Assembly (NCBI RefSeq): GCF_000768315.1
Contig: NZ_AQQX01000003.1
Location: 310,001 to 374,000 of the forward strand
Direction of reading: 5' to 3'
DNA from: Pseudooceanicola atlanticus
Lineage (GTDB): Bacteria > Pseudomonadota > Alphaproteobacteria > Rhodobacterales > Rhodobacteraceae
Length of the DNA: 64,000 nucleotides
Of this stretch, positions 7,993-16,379 are shown piece after piece. Under the pieces are notes generated by a model, which saw only the letters and a list, made by a program, of their open reading frames with translations, was not told the DNA's origin and made no database searches. A program made the translations under genes and the position numbers. Positions within the stretch are counted from its first letter, which is position 1, and each line of letters opens with the position of its first letter.

Positions 7993-8748
7993 GTGATACA
8001 GCAGCGAAAACTGCCATTCGAAGGCGCCGCGAACTTTCGCGATCTCGGGGGATATCCGGCCGGTCCGGGACGGCAAACCCGCTGGCATCTTGTCTATCGA
8101 AGCGATTCGCTGGCCGAGCTGACAGAGGCCGACCTGGACCGCCTCGACGCGCTCGATCTCTTCGCGCTCTTCGACTTCCGCCTGCCCGACGAAGCCGCGC
8201 AGAAACCCGACCGCCTGCCCGATGGCCACGCGATCCGGCTCGCCAATCCCGGCTTCCTGCCGGAAAACACCGACGTGATGCTGGCGCGTATCCGTCGCGG
8301 CCAGATCACCGCGGCCGAGGTCATCGCCGAGGTGACGGGCCATTACACGCTCTTTGCCGAACGCCACATCGCCAATTACCGCGACTATTTCCGCACCCTG
8401 CTGGAGGCCGATGGCCGTCCCGTCCTGATCCATTGCACCTCGGGCAAGGATCGCACCGGATGGGGCTCTGCCCTGACGCTGCTGGCAGCGGGATGCGACG
8501 ACGACACCGCCGCCCGGGATTACGTCCTGACCGACCAATATCGACGCGATGTGGCCTTCATGTTCCCCGGCGGTGTCGCGACCGAAACGCTGGACGTCCT
8601 GACCTCCGCCCGCCGCGCCTATATAGACACGGCGCTGGCCACGCTGCGCCGGCGCCACGGCCCCGGCAACGACTGGATGGCCGAGCTGGGCTTCGACGCC
8701 GCCGACCGTCAGGCGCTGCAGGCCCTGCTGACAGAGCCCACAGCGTGA
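7993..8748 (+). CDS. Tyrosine/serine protein-phosphatase-like enzyme (Y_phosphatase3)
   Basis: About 251 aa with the N-terminal FEGAANFRDLGGYPA and the P-loop HCTSGKDRTGWG. This places it in the atypical dual-specificity phosphatase family (Tyr_phosphatase3, MptpB/LipA-like), which acts on phosphotyrosine, phosphoinositides or other organic phosphates. Catalytic Cys and Arg are both present in HCxxGKDRTG. I chose GTG at 7993, ten bases after AGGGGA; an upstream ATG at 7933 would add 20 residues with no family similarity. It is divergent from the importer operon and its stop is 15 bp from that of surE, which converges on it. Its role may be to remove a phosphorylated intermediate or dead-end phosphate, an inference from the phosphotransfer genes nearby. 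Confidence 0.85.
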   Translation: MIQQRKLPFEGAANFRDLGGYPAGPGRQTRWHLVYRSDSLAELTEADLDRLDALDLFALFDFRLPDEAAQKPDRLPDGHAIRLANPGFLPENTDVMLARIRRGQITAAEVIAEVTGHYTLFAERHIANYRDYFRTLLEADGRPVLIHCTSGKDRTGWGSALTLLAAGCDDDTAARDYVLTDQYRRDVAFMFPGGVATETLDVLTSARRAYIDTALATLRRRHGPGNDWMAELGFDAADRQALQALLTEPTA

Positions 8749-8763
8749 CTGCCGCCCCCGCGC

Positions 8764-9531
8764 TCAGGCGAAACTCGCCTCCAGCGCCTTCAGCGACCGG
8801 TCCGCGGTCATGTCCAGCTGAATGGGCGTCACCGAGATCTCGTTGTTCTCGATGGCGTCCAGGTCGGTGCCCCGGGTTACATCATGATCGACCCGCATGA
8901 TCTTGATCCACCAGTAATCCTTGCGCCGGGCATCGGTGCGCTTGGTCGGCTTGAACGACCCCGGCGGGCGCTGGCCCAGACGGCAGACGCGGATGCCCTT
9001 CACCTTGTCCGGCGCCACGGGCGGGAAGTTGACGTTCACGAAGGTGCCCGGTGCGATCCCCGCATCAAGGATGCCGTCGATCACCTCGGGGGCAAAGCGT
9101 TCGGCGGTCTCCCAATGGACCTCCTCGAAGGCATGGACCAGGCTCATCGCGACCGACGGCACCCCCAGAAGCGCCCCTTCCATCGCCGCCGAGGCGGTGC
9201 CGGAATAGGTCAGGTCCTCCGCCAGGTTGGCGCCCCAGTTGATGCCGGACAACAGCAGGCTCGGCGGTTCCGGCATCAGCTCGTAGATACCCATCAGCGC
9301 GCAATCGGTGGGCGTGCCCTTGATCGCGTGGCGATGCGCATCCAGCTGACGGTGACGAATCGGATTATGCATCGAGATCGAATGCGACGCGCCCGATTGC
9401 TCCTCTGCCGGGGCCACCACCCAGGTCTCGTCGCAATGGGGTTTCACCAGCCGTTCAAGCAGCTTGATCCCGTCGGCTTCGATCCCGTCGTCATTGCACA
9501 GCAGCACCCTGTGTCCGTTCAGGTTCTTCAT
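8764..9531 (-). CDS. surE: SurE-family 5'/3'-nucleotidase (acid phosphatase)
   Basis: A 255-aa SurE protein, a metal-dependent phosphatase of nucleoside monophosphates and polyphosphate. The metal-binding NDDG motif is at residues 13-16, followed by APAEEQSGASHSIS and the SGINWGANLAEDLTYSGTASAAMEG region carrying the metal-binding Asn. SurE is usually encoded next to pcm and nlpD. Here it is divergent from a thiolase gene, with a regulon motif 23 bp upstream of its start. It may therefore be a second, pathway-dedicated paralogue. Its substrate preference cannot be read from sequence. Confidence 0.88.
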   Translation of the reverse strand: MKNLNGHRVLLCNDDGIEADGIKLLERLVKPHCDETWVVAPAEEQSGASHSISMHNPIRHRQLDAHRHAIKGTPTDCALMGIYELMPEPPSLLLSGINWGANLAEDLTYSGTASAAMEGALLGVPSVAMSLVHAFEEVHWETAERFAPEVIDGILDAGIAPGTFVNVNFPPVAPDKVKGIRVCRLGQRPPGSFKPTKRTDARRKDYWWIKIMRVDHDVTRGTDLDAIENNEISVTPIQLDMTADRSLKALEASFA

Positions 9532-9553
9532 GGTCTCTCCTCCGTTTTCTAAA

Positions 9554-9570
9554 TTGTCCTACAACATTGT
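9554..9570 (+). promoter_or_regulatory. Predicted regulon operator, copy 2, overlapping a promoter
   Basis: TTGTCCTACAACATTGT, 71 bp before the thiolase start and 23 bp before surE on the other strand. TTGTCC (9554-9559) and TATGAT (9578-9583) with an 18-bp spacer look like a sigma-70 promoter. The motif covers the -35 and part of the spacer, which would suit a repressor. Confidence 0.65.
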
Positions 9571-9640
9571 TGGGCATTATGATAGGTGAATTCACAGGGA
9601 ATCGAACCGGGGTCGGAGGGGCCCCGGAAGGGAGGACATC

Positions 9641-10879
9641 ATGGAAAGTTGGATCGCCGGTGTCGGCATGACACCCTTTGGACGCCATCCGGACCTGTCG
9701 GTGCGCGACATGGCCGAACAGGCCGTCAGGGACGCACTCGCCGACGCGGGGCTCGAGGCCGGGGACCTCGGCGCCGTCTTCTTCGGCAATGCGGTGCAGG
9801 GCGCGATCGAGGGGCAATATGGCGTGCGCGGCCAGATCGCCATGCGCGACCTGCCGCTGGGCCCCATCCCCATCATCAATGTCGAAAACGCCTGCGCCAG
9901 CGCCACCACCGCGCTGCACCTGGCGCTGGCCCATGTCCAGACCGGCCAGGCCGACATCGCGCTGGCGGTCGGCTCGGAAAAGATGGTCCACCCCGACAGC
10001 GCGGTCTCGATGACCGCCTTCGAAGGCTCCTGGGAACGCGGCGAACGCGACCACGTCATCGACCGCCTCGGCGATCTGGGGCGCAACACCCCGACCCCGC
10101 CCGAGGCCGCGGCCCGCGAAACCCCGCATTCCGTCTTCATGGATGTCTATTCCGCCTTCGCCAAGTGGCACATGGCCGAATACGGCACCACCGAACGCCA
10201 GATCGCCGCCATCGCGTCCAAGAACCACGGCCATTCGGTGCACAATCACCGCGCCCAGTTCCAGCGCGCCTTCTCCACCGATGACATCCTCGCGGCCCGG
10301 CTGATCGCCTGGCCCTTCACCCTGCCCATGTGCTCTGCCATTTCCGACGGGGCGGCGGCGGCCATCGTGTGCAACAAGGCCGGGCTGGCCCGCATCAACG
10401 CCGCCCGCGCCGTCAGGGTCCGGGCCGCCGTGATGATGCATGGCGGCCGCCGCGCACCCGACGATTACGCCAACCACATCTCGCGCAAGGCCTCGGCCCG
10501 CGCCTACGAGGTTGCCGGGCTGGGACCGCAGGACATCGACGTCGTCGAATGCCACGACGCCACCGCCTTCGGCGAGCTTCAGCAATCCGAACTGCTGGGC
10601 TTCACCGAACTCGGCGGCGGCGGCGCGCTGGCCGACAGCGGGGCCACGACGCTGGGCGGCCGTATCCCCTTCAACCCCTCCGGCGGGCTGGAAAGCCGCG
10701 GCCACCCGATCGGCGCGACGGGCCTCGCCCAGACCTTCGAACTCGTCACCCAGCTGCGCGGAGAGGCCGGTCCCCGCCAGGTCGACGGCGCCCGCATCGC
10801 CCTGGCCGAAAACGGCGGGGGGTTGATGGGCGTCGAAGAGGCCGCCATCGGCATCACCATCCTCGAGGCCGCGTCATGA
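9641..10879 (+). CDS. Thiolase-family acyltransferase (SCP-x/lipid-transfer-type)
   Basis: A 412-aa thiolase-fold enzyme that cleaves or forms C-C bonds in beta-ketoacyl-CoA. The nucleophilic cysteine is C85 in VENACASATTAL and the GHPIGATG loop is intact near the C terminus. Two changes from canonical thiolase II are visible: the NEAF/HDCF position reads CHDATAFGE, and the C-terminal Cys-x-Gly is replaced by AENGGGLMG. Both fit the non-canonical SCP-x-like group found in sterol, aromatic and branched-chain pathways, some members of which act as aldolases. Strong GGGAGG ribosome site. It overlaps the next CoA-ligase gene by ATGA. Confidence 0.87.
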   Translation: MESWIAGVGMTPFGRHPDLSVRDMAEQAVRDALADAGLEAGDLGAVFFGNAVQGAIEGQYGVRGQIAMRDLPLGPIPIINVENACASATTALHLALAHVQTGQADIALAVGSEKMVHPDSAVSMTAFEGSWERGERDHVIDRLGDLGRNTPTPPEAAARETPHSVFMDVYSAFAKWHMAEYGTTERQIAAIASKNHGHSVHNHRAQFQRAFSTDDILAARLIAWPFTLPMCSAISDGAAAAIVCNKAGLARINAARAVRVRAAVMMHGGRRAPDDYANHISRKASARAYEVAGLGPQDIDVVECHDATAFGELQQSELLGFTELGGGGALADSGATTLGGRIPFNPSGGLESRGHPIGATGLAQTFELVTQLRGEAGPRQVDGARIALAENGGGLMGVEEAAIGITILEAAS

Positions 10880-12381
10880 GCCTCGCGACGCTGCTTCACG
10901 AAGCCGCGCGCAGCCATCCCACCCGGCCCGCCATCTCGGTCGGCAACCGCCAGGCGCTGGATTATGCCGGGCTGGCCCGCGAAGCGGCCGGCATCGCCGC
11001 GTCCCTCGCCCGGCGCGGGCTGCGCCCCGGCGACCCCGTGCTGCTGGCGATGAAGAACACCGAGAGTTACTTCTCGTGGCTCTTCGGATGCTGGTGGGGC
11101 GGCTTCGTCGCCGCACCGGTCAATGCCACGCTGCACGGGCGCGAAATCGCTGGCATCATCGGTGACCTGGCCCCGAAACTCGCGATCACCGATCCGGCCA
11201 TCGCGACCGAGATCGCGCCCCTCTGCCCGACCCTCGACATCATCGAACGTGGCAGCGCCGCGGCGACCGGCGCCGCGCAGACCGACCCCGACGGGCCACC
11301 CTGCCCCGTGGCGCTGACCGACACCGCCTGGGTCTTCTACACCTCCGGCACCACGGGCACGCCCAAGGGCGCCTGCCTCAGCCATGCGAACCTTTTGTCC
11401 ATGACCACCGGCTACCTGGCTGACGTGGACCGCCTGACACCGGACGACACGCTCCTGCACCTCGCCGCCACGTCCCATGCCTCGGGCCTATTCGGGCTCA
11501 GCTTCGTGGCGCGGGCCGCCGAACATGTCCTCATGCCCTCGGGCGGCTATGATCCGGATGACATGCGCGCCATCCTGACGGCCCGCAAGGCGGTGACCTT
11601 CTTCGCCCCCACGACCCTGCTGAGCCGGATGCGCCAGGACGGCATCGGCGACCTGGCGCAGGACCATATCCGCACGGTGCTGACCGGCGCCGGACCGGTG
11701 CTGGCGCAGGATGTGCGCAACGCGGTCGACACCTTCGGGCCAAGGCTCTGGAACGGCTACGGCCAGGGCGAAAGCCCCTGCACCATCACCGCCAACGACC
11801 AGGCCTCCATCGCGCGGGCCATCGCCGAGGGCGACGATACCGGCCTCGTCTCCGTCGGCATCCCGCGCACCGGCGTCACGCTCCGCCTGCTCGCCCCCGA
11901 CGGGTCAGAGGTCCCGCAGGGCGAGGCGGGCGAGGTCTGCCTGCGTGCCCCCACCGTTATGTCGGGTTACCTGAACCGGCCAGAGGCCACGGCGGACACG
12001 CTCGCCGGCGGCTGGCTCCATACCGGCGATATCGGCCGGCTGGACGATCGCGGGCGGCTGACCCTGCTGGACCGGATCAAGGATGTCATCATCTCGGGCG
12101 GCATGAATGTCTATGCGCGCGAGGTCGAGGACGTGCTCTCCACCCACCCCGCCGTGGCCGAGGTCGCGGTGATCGGCACCCCCGATCCCAAATGGGGCGA
12201 GAGCGTCGTCGCGCTGATCGTGCCCGCCCCCGGCGCCACGCCCCCGGCGCTGGCGGAATCGCTCGATGCCCACTGCCTGGATCGGCTGGCCCGGTTCAAG
12301 CGCCCCAAGCGCTACGAAATCCGCGAAAACCTGCCCAGAAACGCCGCCGGGAAGGTGCTCAAGGCGCAGCTACGCAATTGA
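10876..12381 (+). CDS. AMP-forming acyl-CoA synthetase (ligase 1)
   Basis: A 501-aa member of the ANL superfamily that activates a carboxylic acid as acyl-AMP and transfers it to CoA. Motifs: P-loop FYTSGTTGTPKGA (~residue 155), NGYGQGESP, the hinge region TGDIGRLDDRGRLTLLDRIKDVIISGGMNVYAREVED, and a C-terminal lysine in AAGKVLKAQLRN. The ATG overlaps the thiolase stop, fixing the start. Substrate acid unknown. The sequence is not the longer acetyl-CoA synthetase type and resembles medium/aromatic-acid ligases. Co-expression with a thiolase suggests that a beta-keto or unsaturated acid is activated here. Confidence 0.9.
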   Translation: MSLATLLHEAARSHPTRPAISVGNRQALDYAGLAREAAGIAASLARRGLRPGDPVLLAMKNTESYFSWLFGCWWGGFVAAPVNATLHGREIAGIIGDLAPKLAITDPAIATEIAPLCPTLDIIERGSAAATGAAQTDPDGPPCPVALTDTAWVFYTSGTTGTPKGACLSHANLLSMTTGYLADVDRLTPDDTLLHLAATSHASGLFGLSFVARAAEHVLMPSGGYDPDDMRAILTARKAVTFFAPTTLLSRMRQDGIGDLAQDHIRTVLTGAGPVLAQDVRNAVDTFGPRLWNGYGQGESPCTITANDQASIARAIAEGDDTGLVSVGIPRTGVTLRLLAPDGSEVPQGEAGEVCLRAPTVMSGYLNRPEATADTLAGGWLHTGDIGRLDDRGRLTLLDRIKDVIISGGMNVYAREVEDVLSTHPAVAEVAVIGTPDPKWGESVVALIVPAPGATPPALAESLDAHCLDRLARFKRPKRYEIRENLPRNAAGKVLKAQLRN

Positions 12382-12412
12382 AATTTACATAAAATCCTTA
12401 CGTCCAACTAAA

Positions 12413-12429
12413 TTGTCTAACAATCTTGT
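12413..12429 (+). promoter_or_regulatory. Predicted regulon operator, copy 3
   Basis: TTGTCTAACAATCTTGT, 90 bp before the 12519 start. A consensus TTGACA follows at 12440-12445, but no good -10 is seen after it. This site controls the entry to the large phosphotransfer-carboxylase operon. Confidence 0.65.
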
Positions 12430-12518
12430 CTTAACATTGTTGACAGGACGCAAGGTGAAACGGCAAAGTCAATTCGTGACCCCGAGGAGGAGAAGGGGAT
12501 CACCACAGGGAGGACATA

Positions 12519-13268
12519 ATGGCCAAACTATACACCGACACTGACAAGTTCGGGGACGCCAACGCATCGCCGACGGTGGAGGCATTCCACGCCGCCGTTA
12601 AGGACATCGTGCGCCAGAAGCTGGCGGAATCCGGCGGGCATTGGGACAGTTTCGTATTCGACAAATCCTACACGCTGATCACCGAAGAGGACATGAAGGG
12701 CGTCGAGAAGATGCTGCTCGATGCCGGGCATCTCTTCGACTGGTCCGCGGCGATCTCGCCCACCGAACGGCCCGAGGCCTACAAGCCCGTCGAAGGCGTC
12801 AGCGATGACGATATGGGCGAGTTCAGCTTCGAACACGAAGACGCCGTGACCGCCGCCGCCGAAGGCGGGCTGGAACAGCGCGGCCAGGGCGACAACGTGG
12901 CCCGCTACGCCGAGGATTGCGAGGGCGTCGCGCGCTACATCCGTTCGCCCATGCAGGTGATGAAGTTTCTCGAAGAGGGCGTTCCGGACAACACCATCGC
13001 CATCATCGACGACAGTGGCGGCACCCTGACCGCGCCGATCCTGGAACAGTTCAAGGGCGTGATCTGCGCCGGCGGCACCACCCGGTCCCACCTGGGGATC
13101 CTGACCCGTGAATACGGGGTGCCCTGCGTCATGAACGCCAAGGTCAGCGGCATCAAGCAGGGCGACACCGTGCGCATCGAAAGCACGGGCGACCCGAAAA
13201 CCGCCGCCGATTACCAGAAGAATGTCGAACGGACCGTCAAGGTCTGGCGCGTCGCCGGCGCAAGCTGA
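12519..13268 (+). CDS. Stand-alone PEP-utilising-enzyme mobile (phosphohistidine) domain protein
   Basis: A 249-aa protein. Its C-terminal third is the swivelling phosphohistidine domain of PEP synthase, PPDK and enzyme I: GVICAGGTTRSHLGILTREYGVPCVMN, with H191 as the likely phosphorylated residue. The first ~140 residues are helical and acidic and I do not recognise them. No ATP-grasp or PEP-binding barrel is present, so it must receive phosphate from another protein; the PPDK-like protein at 16985 is the obvious donor. Precedent: phenylphosphate synthase of Thauera also divides these domains between polypeptides. First gene of the operon, with a strong GGGAGGA ribosome site. Confidence 0.82.
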   Translation: MAKLYTDTDKFGDANASPTVEAFHAAVKDIVRQKLAESGGHWDSFVFDKSYTLITEEDMKGVEKMLLDAGHLFDWSAAISPTERPEAYKPVEGVSDDDMGEFSFEHEDAVTAAAEGGLEQRGQGDNVARYAEDCEGVARYIRSPMQVMKFLEEGVPDNTIAIIDDSGGTLTAPILEQFKGVICAGGTTRSHLGILTREYGVPCVMNAKVSGIKQGDTVRIESTGDPKTAADYQKNVERTVKVWRVAGAS

Positions 13269-13292
13269 GCCGCGCAAGGGAGGAGACAGACA

Positions 13293-14846
13293 ATGACAAT
13301 GCCGCTGAATTACAGCCAGTTGCTGGAAACCAACAACCTGATCCAGCAGAACGTCGACGAAAGCTATTGGCTCTGCGTCACCCGCACGGTCCAGGAATCC
13401 AAGCTGTTCCCGGTGCCGTCCTACATGATGCTCAGCTACCTGATGGCCTTCTACCGCTATCCGTCGCTGCTGCGTAAGATCGAAACCCGCATGTCCGCCG
13501 AGGAACTGGGCGACCGGTCCCGCGAAATGGCGATGAAGCACCGCGCCCCGGGCGTCAGCTGGGGCCTGCCGAACTTCTACCTGCTGGGCCGCGAATGGCT
13601 GATCAACATGGGCGTGATCAAGCCGACCGACGCGATCGAGGACGTCATGTACGTCATGGATTTCTGGAAACGCTTCCAGCTCGCGCTCTACCGCAATGAT
13701 GGGCATATCAGCCGCGTGCAATACGGCCACCGCGCCCAGATCCTGTCGGAACGCCAGACCCAGGTCTTCCATTCCGATCTCTACACCTGCGAGAACGGCG
13801 ACGAGTTGCACGAGGCCGCGCACCAGTTCATGGCCTCCGCCTCGCAATATGGGTTCCTGATCTCCTGCGAAAGCCGGATCAGCCTGCACAACCATGGCCC
13901 CTACAAGCTGAACGAGAATTCCGAGATGATCGTGCGGGACTTCATGGACCTCGCCGAAAGCGATTTCCCATGGCTCGACGGCGTCGCCGAAGGGGTGGAG
14001 TTCAACAACATCACCGTCACGATGGCCGCCAAGGATTGCCATTTCTACCTGGTCGACGACTGGGGCAGCTTCGAGGCCGAGCCCGAGTTTTCCGCCGACA
14101 AGCTGATCGGCGTCGGGCTCTACACCTCCGACAACCTCTCCGAAGGTTACGTACCGCTGGGCATGGACAGCCGTGAGGACCTGATCGCGATGTTCAAGAA
14201 GCTCGACGCGCAGGTGAAAGAGGCGATGAACAACCTCTGGAAGCGCATCGCGGGCTATTCCCGCGACCAGATGATGGATGCGGGCGCGATCACCTATTTC
14301 GCGATCATCAAGGACCTCGCCCATATCGCCGGCGTCTACGACGTGGACGACTGGATGAAGGTCGACGAACGCGCCGAACGCTTCCGTCCGCTGCTCAACG
14401 ACGAATATGGCCGTGATGTGCTGGGCGAACTGGTGGGGCTGCTGTCCAACCCCAGCCAGAAGCTGTCGGAGTATCAGATGATGATGCACTCCAATGCGCC
14501 GACCAAGATGTACACGCCGATCCCCTATTCGGTTCTGTCGGGCGAAACCTACACGCCCACGGCGGGCCCGCTCTATCCCGGCATCACCAACCTGCCCGAG
14601 AAGAAGGACGTCTATACCACCACGCGCGGCAAGATGAACTTCGCCGAGTACAACAAGGCCAGCCAGGAATTCTGCCCCGCGGCGCTCGTCCCCGAGAACC
14701 GGTTCCTGTGCGAAACCTGGGTCAAGTACAACGCCGGGTCCGAAAAGGCCGACGCGCTCTACGAAGTGTCGCAGCAGGCCTCGCGCAAGCTGGCCGGCAA
14801 AGGGTCCTCCCTGTCCCGCGACGAGGTCGAAGGCCTCCGGGACTGA
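13293..14846 (+). CDS. Unrecognised 517-aa protein of the phosphotransfer operon
   Basis: I do not recognise a family. The protein is soluble-looking, rich in aromatic residues and Met, with no signal peptide, membrane segment or P-loop. Visible features are a central ISLHNHGPYKLNENSEM stretch (two close His), a possible beta-rich segment GVEFNNITVTMAAKDCHFYLVDDWG, an amphipathic helix near EDLIAMFKKLDAQVKEAMNNLWKRI, and a proline/tyrosine-rich tail (KMYTPIPYSVLSGETYTPTAG). It lies between the swivelling-His protein (24 bp upstream) and CoA ligase 2. By analogy with rifampin phosphotransferase and phenylphosphate synthase, it may be the substrate-binding phospho-acceptor subunit; that is inference only. 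Codon use looks like its neighbours. Confidence 0.8.
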   Translation: MTMPLNYSQLLETNNLIQQNVDESYWLCVTRTVQESKLFPVPSYMMLSYLMAFYRYPSLLRKIETRMSAEELGDRSREMAMKHRAPGVSWGLPNFYLLGREWLINMGVIKPTDAIEDVMYVMDFWKRFQLALYRNDGHISRVQYGHRAQILSERQTQVFHSDLYTCENGDELHEAAHQFMASASQYGFLISCESRISLHNHGPYKLNENSEMIVRDFMDLAESDFPWLDGVAEGVEFNNITVTMAAKDCHFYLVDDWGSFEAEPEFSADKLIGVGLYTSDNLSEGYVPLGMDSREDLIAMFKKLDAQVKEAMNNLWKRIAGYSRDQMMDAGAITYFAIIKDLAHIAGVYDVDDWMKVDERAERFRPLLNDEYGRDVLGELVGLLSNPSQKLSEYQMMMHSNAPTKMYTPIPYSVLSGETYTPTAGPLYPGITNLPEKKDVYTTTRGKMNFAEYNKASQEFCPAALVPENRFLCETWVKYNAGSEKADALYEVSQQASRKLAGKGSSLSRDEVEGLRD

Positions 14847-14900
14847 TGTCGGCGGGAGGGGTTCGCCCCTCCCCCGGCCCCAAAGACAGGATAATTACCA

Positions 14901-16379
14901 ATGCAGATCGGATCTCTCATCCGACGCGCAGCGCGTCATTTCAAGACCGCGCCCTGCCTCGTGCAGGACGACCGCGTCATGAGCTTCGCCGAATTCGACG
15001 CGGCCACCGACCGTCTGGGCAACGCGCTTCTGGCTTCGGGCCTCGAACCGGGTGACCAGGTCGGTGTGCTCCTGCCCAATTCCATCGAATGCATCGTCGC
15101 CTATTACGCCCTGGCGAAATCCGGGCTGGTGCGGGTCGGGATGAACACCCGCGAAACCATCGGCGATCATGCCTACAAGCTGACCGACAGCCAGTCCCGC
15201 GCGGTGATCCATCCCGGCGACGACGATTTCCCGGTCGAGATGAAGATCGACCTGGCCACGCTCAACCGCATGATCGACACCGGCGACAGCACCCCCTGTT
15301 CCGTCGCCCGCGCGCTCGATGCGCCCTACCGCATGGGCTATACCGGCGGCACCACCGGCCAGCCCAAGGCTGTCACCCTGACCGAACGCGGCGAACTGGC
15401 GGAATTGTCGGCCTTCCTGACCGACCTGATGCCCGACATCCGCGAAGGCGACACCTTCCTGCACGCGGCCCCCATTGCCCATGCCTCGGGCGCGTTCTTC
15501 CTGCCCGCGCTGGTGCGCGGCGCGCGCAGCCTGATGATGACGAAATTCGACGCCGCGCAATTCGTCGACATGGCCCAGGCCGAAAAGGCGACGCTGACCT
15601 TCCTCGTGCCGACCATGCTGTCGATGATCCTCGAGGAACCGGGCTGCGCCGACGCCACCTTCGACCTGCGCCGCATCGCCTATGGCGCCTCCCCGATCTC
15701 CGAGGCCGTGCTGCGCCGCGCCGAGGCCCGCTTCGGCCAGGTCTTCGCCCAATGCTACGGCCAGGCCGAAAGCCCCATGGTCATCACCTGCCTCAAACCC
15801 GAGGATCACGACCGGATCGGCTCCTGCGGGCGGCCCTTCACCATCGTCGAGGTCAAGGTGCTGGACGATGACGACAACGAGGTCCCGGTCGGCGAAACCG
15901 GCGAGATCTGCTGCCGCGGCCCCCAGACCATGGCCTATTACTGGAACCGTCCCGAGGCGACGGCCAAGACCTTCCGCAACGGATGGCTTCACACCGGCGA
16001 TGTCGGGCGCATGGACGAGGACGGGTTCTTTTACATCCTCGACCGCAAGAACGACATGCTGATCTCGGGCGGCTACAACGTCTACCCCCGCGAGGTCGAG
16101 GACATCCTGCTCGAGGTCGAGGGCGTCGTCGAGGTCGCCGTGATCGGCCTGCCCGACGAAAAATGGGGCGATCGCGTCCATGCGGTCGTGTCGGGCCGCC
16201 CGGGTCTCGACCCCGATGCCGTTCTGAAACACGCTAAATCGCGGCTGGCCGGACATAAATGCCCCAAGGGCGTGGATGTCTGGGACAGCCTGCCAAAAAG
16301 CGGCGCGGGCAAGATCCTGCGGCGCAAGGTTCGCGACGACATGATCGCGGGCAGCAAACACAGGGAGATGTCCGAATGA
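14901..16379 (+). CDS. AMP-forming acyl-CoA synthetase (ligase 2)
   Basis: A 492-aa ANL-superfamily ligase. The P-loop reads GYTGGTTGQPKAVTLT, with G replacing the usual S in the T-S-G-T-T position. Other motifs are YGQAESPMV, TGDVGRMDEDGFFYILDRKNDMLISGGYNVYPREVED and the C-terminal SGAGKILRRKVRDDM carrying the adenylation lysine. It belongs to the long/medium-chain and aromatic-acid ligase group. It shares the hinge and C-terminal motifs of ligase 1 but is clearly not a recent duplicate. Its stop overlaps the next start as ATGA, so it is translationally coupled to the 201-aa protein of the PPDK-like system. Confidence 0.9.
   Translation: MQIGSLIRRAARHFKTAPCLVQDDRVMSFAEFDAATDRLGNALLASGLEPGDQVGVLLPNSIECIVAYYALAKSGLVRVGMNTRETIGDHAYKLTDSQSRAVIHPGDDDFPVEMKIDLATLNRMIDTGDSTPCSVARALDAPYRMGYTGGTTGQPKAVTLTERGELAELSAFLTDLMPDIREGDTFLHAAPIAHASGAFFLPALVRGARSLMMTKFDAAQFVDMAQAEKATLTFLVPTMLSMILEEPGCADATFDLRRIAYGASPISEAVLRRAEARFGQVFAQCYGQAESPMVITCLKPEDHDRIGSCGRPFTIVEVKVLDDDDNEVPVGETGEICCRGPQTMAYYWNRPEATAKTFRNGWLHTGDVGRMDEDGFFYILDRKNDMLISGGYNVYPREVEDILLEVEGVVEVAVIGLPDEKWGDRVHAVVSGRPGLDPDAVLKHAKSRLAGHKCPKGVDVWDSLPKSGAGKILRRKVRDDMIAGSKHREMSE

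Noticed and set aside
12528-14489. A 653-codon open frame on the minus strand over the 12519 and 13293 genes
   Set aside because: It is an antisense shadow. The plus-strand genes have strong ribosome sites, coupled spacing and a recognisable phosphohistidine domain.
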